Shown in pieces: positions 42,996 through 51,479 of a stretch of DNA of 64,000 nucleotides; positions within the stretch are counted from its first letter, which is position 1; each line of letters starts with the position of its first letter. The position numbers were made by a program, and so were the translations under genes. Source of the DNA: Enterobacter asburiae (GTDB lineage: Bacteria > Pseudomonadota > Gammaproteobacteria > Enterobacterales > Enterobacteriaceae); contig NZ_JAKCMV010000040.1 in assembly GCF_021440515.1 (NCBI RefSeq), positions 1 to 64,000 on the forward strand, in the 5' to 3' direction. The notes under the pieces were generated by a model. It did not search any database, was not told the origin of the DNA, and worked only from the letters and a program-made list of their open reading frames with translations.

Positions 42996-44128
42996 TGTCC
43001 TCCAGCGGCGATAAAAGCGAAAAACCCACGGCGCAAAAGCTGCGCAAGGCGCGCGAAAAAGGGGACTTACCGCGATCGAAAGATCTCACGATGGCCGTTG
43101 GCCTGCTGGCGTCGTTTATCACCATGGGGACCTTTTTCCCCTACTACAAACAGCTGGTAAGCGAGTCCTTTACCTCGGTGGGGATGATGGCCGGACGGCT
43201 GGATGACAACGGGGCGCTGAGCCAGTTTTTGATGCTCAACGTGTGGGTGATTATCCGCTTTATCGCCACGCTGGCGCCGATCCCCCTCGCCTGCATCATT
43301 GCCAGCCTGGTGCCCGGCGGCTGGATTTTTACGGTATCGAAGCTGAAGCCGGACTTTAAAAAACTCAGCCCCATCAGCGGCGTAAAGCGCATGTTCTCCA
43401 GCAGCCACTACGTTGACGTCGGCAAAATGATGCTCAAGTGCGGGATTATCCTCGCGGTGCTCTACAGCATGGTGCATAGCTCGCTGAACCCGCTCCTGCA
43501 CCTGCAACGCCTCAGCCTGAACCAGGCGATCCACCAGGGGTTTGGCATTCTGCATCACGTGCTGATCTACTTTATCTCCGTGATTGTGATTTTTGCCCTG
43601 CTCGACGTGCCGCTGACCAAGTTCATGTTCACCAAAAAAATGCGCATGACCAAGCAGGAGGTGAAAGAGGAGTACAAGAACAACGACGGGAATCCGCAGA
43701 TCAAGGGCCGTATTCGCCAGCTTCAGCGCCAGATGGCGATGGGGCAGATCAACCGCACCGTGCCCGATGCCGACGTGATTATTACCAACCCCACGCACTA
43801 TGCGGTGGCGCTGAAATACGATCCGAAAAAAGCCGAAGCGCCCTACATCGTCGCCAAAGGGATGGACGACATTGCCCTGCACATCCGCGACGTGGCCCGT
43901 CACCATCAGATTGAAATTGTGGAATTTCCGCCGCTGGCGCGCGCGGTGTACCACACCACGCGGGTGAACCAGCAAATTCCCGCCCAGCTTTTTCGCGCCA
44001 TTGCGCACGTGCTGACCTATGTCATGCAGCTTAAATCCTGGCGTACCGGCCAGCTTGAACAGAAACCCCGCCTGAACAGGCAGATAACCATTCCGAAAGA
44101 GGTCTTAAAAGCCGATGGCGAACAGTAA
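42995..44128 (+). CDS. lfhB: LfhB, export specificity switch
   Basis: 377 residues. Four membrane helices in the first 210 residues, then a cytoplasmic domain with the autocleavage motif NPTH (Asn265-Pro266) followed by HYAVALKYD. Cleavage there, prompted by LafE, changes export from hook to filament proteins. Its 3' end overlaps lfhA by 14 bp. Confidence 0.96.
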   Translation: MSSSGDKSEKPTAQKLRKAREKGDLPRSKDLTMAVGLLASFITMGTFFPYYKQLVSESFTSVGMMAGRLDDNGALSQFLMLNVWVIIRFIATLAPIPLACIIASLVPGGWIFTVSKLKPDFKKLSPISGVKRMFSSSHYVDVGKMMLKCGIILAVLYSMVHSSLNPLLHLQRLSLNQAIHQGFGILHHVLIYFISVIVIFALLDVPLTKFMFTKKMRMTKQEVKEEYKNNDGNPQIKGRIRQLQRQMAMGQINRTVPDADVIITNPTHYAVALKYDPKKAEAPYIVAKGMDDIALHIRDVARHHQIEIVEFPPLARAVYHTTRVNQQIPAQLFRAIAHVLTYVMQLKSWRTGQLEQKPRLNRQITIPKEVLKADGEQ

Positions 44129-46211
44129 GTTACAGCAGACGCTTGCCATACTCCGTAAAGGACACGTGGGCGTACCGATATTGCTCCTGAGCGTACTGGC
44201 GATGGTGATGTTGCCCCTGTCGCCGCTGATGCTCGATATTCTCTTTACCTTCAACATCGTGCTGTCGGTGGTGGTGTTGCTGGTGGCGGTGAACATGCAG
44301 CGTCCGCTGGATTTTGCCGTCTTCCCGACGCTGCTGCTGATCACCACGCTGATGCGCCTCACCCTGAACGTGGCCTCCACCCGCGTGGTGTTGCTGCACG
44401 GTCATGAAGGGGAAGGCGCGGCCGGTAAGGTGATTGAAGCGTTCGGCCAGGTGGTGATCGGTGGGGATTTCGTCGTCGGCTTCGTGGTCTTTATCATCCT
44501 GATGATCATCAACTTTGTGGTGGTTACTAAGGGGGCCGAGCGTATTTCGGAGGTCTCCGCACGCTTCACGCTGGACGCGTTGCCGGGTAAACAGATGGCG
44601 ATTGACGCGGATCTTAACGCCGGGCTGATTAACCAGAACCAGGCGCGAGATCGGCGTAAAGAGGTGTCGAAAGAGGCCGACTTCTACGGCGCGATGGACG
44701 GGGCCTCCAAGTTCGTGCGCGGGGACGCCATCGCCGGGATCATGGTGCTGGTGATCAACGTCATCGGCGGGATCTGTATCGGTATCTTTAAATACAATCT
44801 CGACGCCAGCCACGCCTTCCAGCAGTACGTGCTGCTCACCATCGGTGACGGTCTGGCGGCGCAGATCCCGTCCCTGCTGTTAGCAACGGCGGCGGCGATT
44901 ATCGTGACCCGCGTCAGCGACGGCGACGACGTCAGCGATGAGATCAAAACCCAGCTGCTGGCGAAGCCGCAGGTGCTCTATACCGCCGCGTTCGTCATGT
45001 TTATCCTGGCGATTGTGCCCGGCATGCCGCACATCGCCTTCCTGTGCTTCACCGCGCTGCTGCTGTTTGCCGCCTGGCGTCAGAGCAAGGTGGTCAAACC
45101 GGCGGAAGAAGAGACGGATTACGACGCCATCAGCGAGGCGCTCTCCACGGATACCGCACCCACCATCGGCTGGGACAGTATTCCGTTGGTAGAGCCGATC
45201 GGGCTGAATCTGGGCTACAAGCTGGTCACGCTGATCGATTCGGCGAAAGGCAGCCCGCTCTCGCAGCGTATCCGGGGGGTGCGGCAGGTGGTCTCCGAGC
45301 AGTGCGGCGTGCTGCTGCCGGAGATCCGCATTCGTGAAAACTTCCGCCTGAAGCCTGCCCAGTACGCGATTTACATCAACGGCATTCGCACCGCGCTCGG
45401 CGAAGTCTACGCCGAAAAACTGATGGCGATCCCCGGCGCGGAACTCTACGGTGAGATCGACGGCGTGCTGGATACCGATCCCGCCTACGGCATGGCGATC
45501 GTCTGGATCGACCCGGAACAAAAGGCCAACGCGCTGAATCTGGGGTATCAGGTGGTGGACTGCGCCAGCGTTGTCGCCACCCACGTAAACAAGATCGCCC
45601 GGGAAAACCTGCCCGAGCTGTTTAACTACGACGACATCACCCATCTTCACGCCCGGCTGGCCTCCCAGGCGCCGAAGCTGGCGGAAGATCTGACCAACGC
45701 GCTCAGCTTCAGCCTGCTGCTGCGCATCTATCGCCAGCTGCTGCTGGAGCAGGTGTCGCTGAAAGATATCGTCACCATCGCCTCCACGCTGCTGGAAAGC
45801 TCGGCGGTGACCAAAGATCCGATCCTGCTGACCGCCGACGTGCGCTACGCCCTGCGCCGGGCGATCATTCATGCCATCAACGGCGACCGCCAGAAGCTGG
45901 CCGCCTATACCATCGATAACGCGCTTGAAAATATTCTGCTGGGGGCGCTGAATCAGTCCCAGCAGGCGGGGAAAGTGGCGCTGGACAGCTTTGCGGTGGA
46001 TCCAAACATCCTGACCCAGCTGCAAAACACCATGCCGGTGATTCAGGAGCAGATGAAAGCGAAAGGGATGCCGCCGCTGCTGCTGGTGACGCCGCAGCTG
46101 CGGCCGCTGATTTCACGCTACGGGCGTCTGTTTGCCAGCAACCTTCACGTGTTGTCCTATAACGAAGTGCCGGACGACAGCGATTTGACCATCGTGGGAA
46201 CGCTGGCCTAA
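44115..46211 (+). CDS. lfhA: LfhA, export gate protein
   Basis: 698 residues. FlhA family: about eight membrane helices (1-330), the FHIPEP-type loop (ATLLLITTLMRLTLNVASTRVVLLHGHEG ... FVVVTKGAERISEVSARFTLDALPGKQMAIDADLNAGLI) and the cytoplasmic docking domain (about 345-698). It is intact here, unlike the remnant (fhiA) in E. coli K-12. It is the last gene of the rightward lfi/lfh operon and converges with the LprI-like gene (4-bp overlap). Confidence 0.96.
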   Translation: MANSKLQQTLAILRKGHVGVPILLLSVLAMVMLPLSPLMLDILFTFNIVLSVVVLLVAVNMQRPLDFAVFPTLLLITTLMRLTLNVASTRVVLLHGHEGEGAAGKVIEAFGQVVIGGDFVVGFVVFIILMIINFVVVTKGAERISEVSARFTLDALPGKQMAIDADLNAGLINQNQARDRRKEVSKEADFYGAMDGASKFVRGDAIAGIMVLVINVIGGICIGIFKYNLDASHAFQQYVLLTIGDGLAAQIPSLLLATAAAIIVTRVSDGDDVSDEIKTQLLAKPQVLYTAAFVMFILAIVPGMPHIAFLCFTALLLFAAWRQSKVVKPAEEETDYDAISEALSTDTAPTIGWDSIPLVEPIGLNLGYKLVTLIDSAKGSPLSQRIRGVRQVVSEQCGVLLPEIRIRENFRLKPAQYAIYINGIRTALGEVYAEKLMAIPGAELYGEIDGVLDTDPAYGMAIVWIDPEQKANALNLGYQVVDCASVVATHVNKIARENLPELFNYDDITHLHARLASQAPKLAEDLTNALSFSLLLRIYRQLLLEQVSLKDIVTIASTLLESSAVTKDPILLTADVRYALRRAIIHAINGDRQKLAAYTIDNALENILLGALNQSQQAGKVALDSFAVDPNILTQLQNTMPVIQEQMKAKGMPPLLLVTPQLRPLISRYGRLFASNLHVLSYNEVPDDSDLTIVGTLA

Positions 46212-47209
46212 TTATCTAAAAAGCGTAGCTTCCAGGCGACCAGCGTGCGCGGCATTTTGCGCTGGTCGCTGCCGTCGGTGCTGAAGTAATGCAGCTCCAG
46301 CCCGCCGCCCTTCGCCGGGGAGATCCGCCCCGCCCAGATGTTGCCGTTTGGGGTATACATCACGATCGCCGTTCTGCTGTTTGCCGCCCCCTGCACCCAC
46401 ATCGACAGGACGCGCGCGCCCATATTGTCGATGTCGTCCTGGTAGATATAGACGTTCGCGCTGTTCACGAAGTTCTGATAATCCTCGCCCACCAGCTGAC
46501 GAAATTTGTCGTCCATCTCCGCGCTCGGGAAGATGCCTAGCGACAGCAGCGTCGGCTTCGGTCGCGGATCGGTTTCCGCGAGCTTATAGGCCCCGTCCAG
46601 GAACACGCCCGCCGGCATGGAGAGGCGGCAGCCCCATTCTGAATTGCTGTAAACCTGCAACAGACCGTCGTGTTTGGGGATCAGCAGCAGCTTGCAGTTG
46701 CTGGTATCAGAGACCCCGTCCACGACCAGCATTCCGTACAGGCGGCGCGCTTCAGCGGTGTATTCATCTTTGTTCAGCCCTGCCCAGGCGCGGATGTCCA
46801 GGGTAGTGCTCCACTGGGCGTTACGGCTGAACTGAATGACGCCGCCGCTCATGTTCGGTGCGAGCATGTTCCACCATTTGCCGTCCCACTTGAAATCGCG
46901 GTTGGTGTCAGACAGGGCGCTGATGCCCGCGTAGTACGCGCGCTCGATACAGGCGTCGGAGGTGCATTTCTCCAGCAGCTTTTCCCACTCGTCGTATTTT
47001 TTATTGCTGCCTTCCACGCCTTCGTGCTGAAGCGCCTGGTGATAGACCACCGACAGGGTGCTATCCAGCCAGTGAAGATTGTCGTTATTGCAGATGGTGT
47101 TCTCCAGCGGCGTCACCGCGCGCTGACAGTTCACCGCCAGCGCGCTGCCGCTGAAAAACAGGGTCAATAAAAACAGGCTGCTAATAATACTACGCGTCAT
47201 TTTGTTCAA
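46208..47209 (-). CDS. LprI-like (DUF1311) periplasmic protein
   Basis: 333 residues. Signal peptide at about 1-25 (FLLTLFFSGSALA). The first mature segment CQRAVTPLENTICNNDNLHWLDSTLSVVYHQAL and a second pair of cysteines (KCTSDACIERAY) match the LprI N-terminal/DUF1311 family, some members of which inhibit lysozyme. The rest (about 110-333) is unknown. It lies at the right edge of the flagellar locus, convergent with lfhA, so it may be cargo rather than a motility gene. Confidence 0.75.
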   Translation of the reverse strand: MNKMTRSIISSLFLLTLFFSGSALAVNCQRAVTPLENTICNNDNLHWLDSTLSVVYHQALQHEGVEGSNKKYDEWEKLLEKCTSDACIERAYYAGISALSDTNRDFKWDGKWWNMLAPNMSGGVIQFSRNAQWSTTLDIRAWAGLNKDEYTAEARRLYGMLVVDGVSDTSNCKLLLIPKHDGLLQVYSNSEWGCRLSMPAGVFLDGAYKLAETDPRPKPTLLSLGIFPSAEMDDKFRQLVGEDYQNFVNSANVYIYQDDIDNMGARVLSMWVQGAANSRTAIVMYTPNGNIWAGRISPAKGGGLELHYFSTDGSDQRKMPRTLVAWKLRFLDN

Positions 47210-47358
47210 CTTTTATCCAGGGGGCGGCTATTGTGGCGAATGAAACTGACCATTGCAATATAAACCCTAAATAAGGGCTATATAAGTGAATAATATAAAT
47301 AAAATGTTAAGTAATGTGCTTATTTTGTCGCGATAAATACAGGAGTGTATTGAAATGG

Positions 47359-47616
47359 ATGCATGAAATGAAAATTGATAGCAGCAATTTGACCGTCGCC
47401 ACGGCGTCTGCCTACGCCTCGCAAACTGAATCCAGCCGCAGCCCATTGGGTATCCGACGCAGCAGCGGAAATATTTGTCCGCAAAGCGGCTACTGGCAAA
47501 TATCCAATCCGATGATAAAGAACATCGTAAACGTCAAAAAAGGCGAAACGCTGCCCTGGCAAAACGGCTATCCGGTGAGCTGGATCCTGGTGGAGTACGA
47601 TATAAAAAATGAATAA
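47359..47616 (+). CDS. Small hypothetical protein
   Basis: 85 residues from the ATG at 47359; AGGAG at 47341-47345 is 13 bases upstream, and an ATG at 47368 is an alternative. No signal peptide or membrane helix. The C-terminal half has a conserved-looking pattern, CPQSGYWQISNP ... VKKGETLPWQNGYPVSWILVEY, that I have seen in small enterobacterial proteins without being able to assign a function. It is divergent from the LprI-like gene and followed by an operator-like palindrome pair. Confidence 0.6.
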   Translation: MHEMKIDSSNLTVATASAYASQTESSRSPLGIRRSSGNICPQSGYWQISNPMIKNIVNVKKGETLPWQNGYPVSWILVEYDIKNE

Positions 47617-47637
47617 GTGAAAGCGTCTTTCCCCTCG

Positions 47638-47677
47638 GGAAATACTATTTCCACCCGCTCGCGGAAATACTATTTCC
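47638..47677. repeat. Two identical 15-bp palindromes, 25 bp apart
   Basis: GGAAATACTATTTCC (7-bp arms around a single C) occurs at 47638-47652 and again at 47663-47677. The 25-bp repeat distance differs from whole helical turns by about half a turn. This is the look of a double operator for a dimeric DNA-binding protein. Half-sites GGGAAATA recur near 2840, 13784, 14816 and 14866. Confidence 0.7.
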
Positions 47678-47832
47678 CTTTAACCTCTCAGCCATTCTTG
47701 TCATCTTTCTTCGAAAATAACGTCCTGAACAATATCCTCACTTTATAGCCATTCAGTTTTAATAAGCTGATTTATATTCATTTAATTTTTTCCCGTACCA
47801 ATACAGATCGTTTTCGCCAATCAATATTAAGC

Positions 47833-47895
47833 TATTGATCGTTATAACAAAGCGTTGGTTATGCTATTTCCTGAGATTGATTATAACGATCAATA
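47833..47895. repeat. Perfect inverted repeat with 15-bp arms
   Basis: TATTGATCGTTATAA (47833-47847) is repeated as its exact reverse complement at 47881-47895 with a 33-bp spacer. The related word GATCGTT also occurs at about 47806. No T-run follows, so it is not a terminator. An operator pair or a trace of a lost element are both possible. Confidence 0.7.
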
Positions 47896-48096
47896 ACAAT
47901 CATTCGATCGACTTTGACAATCAAAAAAGGGGGCGATAGACTCTTATTTCGCTAAGGTTTTACTTATATAAACACCTTAATTTTCATAATAATTAACGCA
48001 TATTATTTTCATTTTTAACATTTCTTCAATACACGCCGCATAGACACGTAATTTATTACCCCCGAAGTGGTACAGCCTGGAGTTCCGGAGTCATCT

Positions 48097-49590
48097 GTGA
48101 TCGAAAGTTTAAACTTCCGAAAACCGCTGAATATTTGTTTCGCGGTATTAGCCTTAACCATTGTTCTTGTGGGTCTTCTGATTGTCCATTCGCAATGGAG
48201 CATCGCCCAGGATCTCTACAGAAAACAAAATCGCCTCTATATCAATAATGTGGCCTCCACCCTGGATAAATATCTGGATGGATATGAAAACAGCATGGGG
48301 GAAATGGCGCGCATCGCCGCCGACCAGCATAAATTTGATGATACGGGCGAAAGTAATCTCGCGCTGCGCACCTGGCTTATCGAGCGCCTGCGTATTATGC
48401 CGGACGGTATTTCCATTATTCATGCCGATCATCATGGCCATTTTATTCGCTTGCCCTATGTCGACAGCACGTTCGTCTGGGACCCTACCAAAGAGCCCTG
48501 GTTTACCATTTCGATAGAAGATTCCGACGAAGCGCATTTCAGCGTCAGCAAAGATCCCTTCGCCAATAAGGAGCGGGTGATCACCATCTCCCGGCCGCTT
48601 ATCAACGGGACGGATGGCTCAAACAACGGGGTGCTGGCGCTGAACCTGGATATCGACAAAAGCGTTGAGATCCTCAACGACGCACTGCCGCCGATGAAAA
48701 GCAGAACCTTTGTCATGACCCGCGAAGGCGAGATGGTCATTAATCCCGGTTATCCGATCGAACCGGCAAAGCTGAAGGCGCTGGCCCACCTTGCGCGGGA
48801 GTATCGGGGCGATTTTTCCATGGATGGACATTACTACGCCTATCGTGCCGTCGCCTCCCAGTCCTGGCTGGTTATCCATGAGGTGGATGAGGCGTACCTC
48901 AACGATCTGATCCTGAACCGGAGCCTGAACGTCATTTGGGGTGTGCTCTTTACGCTGGTGGTGATGTTTTTCTGCTGGTGGTCCACCCGCGCGGCCATGA
49001 ACACCATCTTTATGCGCATCGCCACCAGCATCAGGGCGGGAACCATTAAACCCGCCGCCGTGGAGGAACTGATTTTTGAGGAGATCCACAGCTCGCAGCA
49101 GCGACATGAAAAAATCGCCCATGAAGCCCTGACTGACGGTCTGACCGGGCTGAAGAACCGCCGCGCGTTTGATGCGGACGCCTCCCGTTTCAACGGTAAA
49201 CCGCTGACCCATCTCGCCATGATTGATATCGATAATTTCAAATCGATTAACGATACCTGGGGGCACCCGGTCGGGGATATGGTGCTGCGAACCATCGCCG
49301 AGCTGGGGCTGCGCCTGCGGGGGCTGGAGAACATCACGCTGTACCGTTACGGCGGCGAGGAGATCGCCGTTCTGTTTGACGGCATTTCCGCTGAAAAGGC
49401 GAAAAGCTATCTCGAAAAGTGGCGAATAACGGTGAATACCCGCAATTTCAGGGAAAATAATCTGAAAGTGTCCTTTAGCGCAGGCCTGGCGAAAATGGGG
49501 GGCGCGTCGCTGCCTGAGGTGATTGCCCGGGCGGATAAGCTGCTCTATCAGGCCAAGAAAACCGGAAAGAACAAAGTCATCGCCAGCTGA
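48097..49590 (+). CDS. Cache-type membrane diguanylate cyclase
   Basis: 497 residues from the GTG at 48097, which has GGAG six bases upstream; a GTG at 48067 has no ribosome binding site. A membrane helix at about 15-35 and another at about 285-305 flank a periplasmic dCache-like sensor (about 40-280; ISIIHADHHGHFIRLPYVDSTFVWDPTKEPWF). The GGDEF domain (about 335-497) has DIDNFKSINDTWGH and the active-site variant GGEEI in YRYGGEEIAVLF. No canonical RxxD inhibitory site is seen. It should make c-di-GMP in response to an external ligand. Confidence 0.88.
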   Translation: MIESLNFRKPLNICFAVLALTIVLVGLLIVHSQWSIAQDLYRKQNRLYINNVASTLDKYLDGYENSMGEMARIAADQHKFDDTGESNLALRTWLIERLRIMPDGISIIHADHHGHFIRLPYVDSTFVWDPTKEPWFTISIEDSDEAHFSVSKDPFANKERVITISRPLINGTDGSNNGVLALNLDIDKSVEILNDALPPMKSRTFVMTREGEMVINPGYPIEPAKLKALAHLAREYRGDFSMDGHYYAYRAVASQSWLVIHEVDEAYLNDLILNRSLNVIWGVLFTLVVMFFCWWSTRAAMNTIFMRIATSIRAGTIKPAAVEELIFEEIHSSQQRHEKIAHEALTDGLTGLKNRRAFDADASRFNGKPLTHLAMIDIDNFKSINDTWGHPVGDMVLRTIAELGLRLRGLENITLYRYGGEEIAVLFDGISAEKAKSYLEKWRITVNTRNFRENNLKVSFSAGLAKMGGASLPEVIARADKLLYQAKKTGKNKVIAS

Positions 49591-49675
49591 TTAGCGCGCC
49601 TCATGTCTGCCGCCCGCTTAAGTCTGGCGGCGGCTGTGTCGCTTTAGGTTGTAGAGTTATGGCTACGAGGCTGGC

Positions 49676-50437
49676 ATGGAAAAAAGTACCCATTTTGTGA
49701 TGCAGTGTGTCGAAAAAAATAAACTCGATGCGGGCATCGATTTTGTTATTCAACCTATTTTCGATCTCTCGCGCTTCGTCTGCATCGGCGGTGAAGTGCT
49801 GGTACGCGGCACCCATCGCCGCCATGTGGTTCCGCCGCAGCTGTTTATCAGCGAGCTGGAAAAAACCGGCGGGATAGTCTCGATGGGCGATTACATCATG
49901 GCGCAGGCGTTTCGCTATATCGCCAGCCAGACGCCGGAAGCGCGTGTGAACCAGCTTTTCACCTTTAACATCTCCTGGGTACAGCTACAGGACGGCGGTT
50001 TTGCGACGCGCGCCTTAGCCCTGCTGGAGAGGTTTGCCCTCTCGCCGCGCCATATCGTGTTTGAGATAACCGACAGCGATGAACCGACCGATGCGGTGAG
50101 CCAGAACCTGAGCGCCCTGAGCGACGCCGGGATTAACCTTGCCTGGGACGGCATCGACGGCATAGAAAAACTCCAGTCGCGGCTGGCGCTCCACGTGCCG
50201 GATTACGTCAAGCTGGACCGCAGCTGCCTCACCGCCGACAGGCTCGACGAGACCTTCGCCATGCTGGAGCACCTGAAGCCGTGGGATATCGACGTGATTA
50301 TCGAAGGCATCGAGAACTACACCCACGTATCGACCATGCTGCGCCACGGCGTGCAGTATGGGCAAGGATTCCTCTTCTCACGCCCGGTCAGCAAAGAAGC
50401 CTTTCACCAGCAGTATTTACAGCCCGCGCGCGCGTAA
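49676..50437 (+). CDS. Stand-alone degenerate EAL-domain protein
   Basis: 253 residues, soluble, one EAL fold and nothing else. Some catalytic positions remain (GGEVLVRG for EALLR, FNIS, FEIT, KLD, EGIE, YGQGF), but the DDFGTGYS loop has become WDGIDGIEK, with one metal-binding aspartate lost. It is therefore probably weak or inactive as a phosphodiesterase. The size and degeneration recall YdiV, an EAL-like protein that blocks flagellar gene activation in enterics. It lies between a cyclase and an EAL gene beside the flagellar locus, so a regulatory role in motility is plausible. Confidence 0.78.
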   Translation: MEKSTHFVMQCVEKNKLDAGIDFVIQPIFDLSRFVCIGGEVLVRGTHRRHVVPPQLFISELEKTGGIVSMGDYIMAQAFRYIASQTPEARVNQLFTFNISWVQLQDGGFATRALALLERFALSPRHIVFEITDSDEPTDAVSQNLSALSDAGINLAWDGIDGIEKLQSRLALHVPDYVKLDRSCLTADRLDETFAMLEHLKPWDIDVIIEGIENYTHVSTMLRHGVQYGQGFLFSRPVSKEAFHQQYLQPARA

Positions 50438-50449
50438 GGCTTATCGAAC

Positions 50450-51433
50450 ATGTATCGGAAGCACCTTCTGCGCAAAAAGCATAACCGGATCGCCGCCGTG
50501 GTACTGGTGTTTGTCGTCAGCCTGGCGGCGACCTCTCTGCTCGCCTGGCGGCTGCGGGAGATGAGCGCCAGCACGCTCGTCAGGCTCACGACGCTGATGG
50601 GCATCAGCCTGATCGTTCTCGTTCCGCTGGTCGCGGCCATCGTCACCTGGCTGCTGGCAACCCGGCGTCATTCGCTCTATTCCCAGCTGGCGCGCGCCAT
50701 CCGCCAGCACCGTATTCATCCCCATTACCAGCCGCTCATCTGCGCGCAAAGCAATACCGTTTCCGGGGCGGAGGTGCTGGCCCGCTGGCAGCACGACGAG
50801 CTGGGCTTTGTGCCGCCGGATGTGTTTATCCCGGTGGCGGAGAGCACCGGGCTTATTATCAGCCTGACGGAAAGCCTGCTGGAACAGGTGGCGCACGATC
50901 TCAAACAGGGCATCGCCGCCTTCCCGCCGGGGTTTAAGCTCAACCTGAACATCAGCCATGCGCACGTGGTGGACGACAGTTTCCATCTGTTCGTGGATTA
51001 CTGGGCGCTGGTCTTCGATGCGCTGGGCATCACGCTGGTCTTTGAGATCACCGAGCGGGATAACATCGATATCAACGAAGATATCGCGGGGAAAATCGCG
51101 CACATCAAGCGCAGGGGGATCAAGATTGCGCTGGATGATTTCGGCACGGGCTTTTCGAATCTCGCCTTTATCGCCAATCTGAACCCTGACAGCATCAAGA
51201 TCGACCGGATGTTTATTCGCCAGATATCAGAAGATGCGTCAACGCCGCTGATTGACTGCGTGATTGATATGGCCAGACGGATGAACATCCTCACGACGGC
51301 TGAGGGGGTGGAGCATGGCTATCAGGTTGACTACCTGAAAGAGAACCACATTGACTGCTTGCAGGGCTATTTCTTCTCGAAGCCGCTCTGCTTTAGCGAA
51401 TTCACCGGATTCATTCAGCGCTACGCGGGCTGA
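50450..51433 (+). CDS. Membrane-anchored EAL phosphodiesterase
   Basis: 327 residues. Two membrane helices (about 13-33 and 46-70) are followed by a complete EAL domain (about 78-325). Signatures: GAEVLARW (EVL in place of EAL), LNLNISHAHV, EITE, DDFGTGFSNL, KIDRMFI, EGVE and LQGYFFSKP. Catalytic residues look intact, so it should degrade c-di-GMP. It starts 12 bp after the degenerate EAL gene, so the two are probably cotranscribed. Confidence 0.88.
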   Translation: MYRKHLLRKKHNRIAAVVLVFVVSLAATSLLAWRLREMSASTLVRLTTLMGISLIVLVPLVAAIVTWLLATRRHSLYSQLARAIRQHRIHPHYQPLICAQSNTVSGAEVLARWQHDELGFVPPDVFIPVAESTGLIISLTESLLEQVAHDLKQGIAAFPPGFKLNLNISHAHVVDDSFHLFVDYWALVFDALGITLVFEITERDNIDINEDIAGKIAHIKRRGIKIALDDFGTGFSNLAFIANLNPDSIKIDRMFIRQISEDASTPLIDCVIDMARRMNILTTAEGVEHGYQVDYLKENHIDCLQGYFFSKPLCFSEFTGFIQRYAG

Positions 51434-51440
51434 AAAAACA

Positions 51441-51470
51441 AAAAGCCCCGAAAGGGGCTTTTTTATCATG
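51441..51470. terminator. Bidirectional terminator between EAL gene and ssb
   Basis: The hairpin AAAAAGCCCC-GAAA-GGGGCTTTTTT has a GNRA-like tetraloop, an A-run on one side and a T-run on the other. It lies between convergent genes and can end both transcripts. Confidence 0.92.
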
Positions 51471-51479
51471 CGGTAAGAC

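Larger units (their letters stand above)
47617..48096. other. Palindrome-rich AT-rich intergenic region
   Basis: 480 bp between the small hypothetical gene and the Cache-GGDEF gene. It contains two copies of GGAAATACTATTTCC (47638-47652 and 47663-47677) and a perfect 15-bp-arm inverted repeat (47833-47847 with 47881-47895). No ORF is supported. It presumably holds the promoter of the rightward c-di-GMP genes. Confidence 0.6.

Noticed and set aside
44880-46025. A 381-codon minus-strand frame
   Set aside because: Antisense shadow of lfhA, whose protein is complete and conserved.
39917-46211. Possibility that lfi/lfh genes are a virulence type III secretion system
   Set aside because: The locus also has flagellin, hook, rod, L- and P-ring, stator and cap genes, so it is flagellar.
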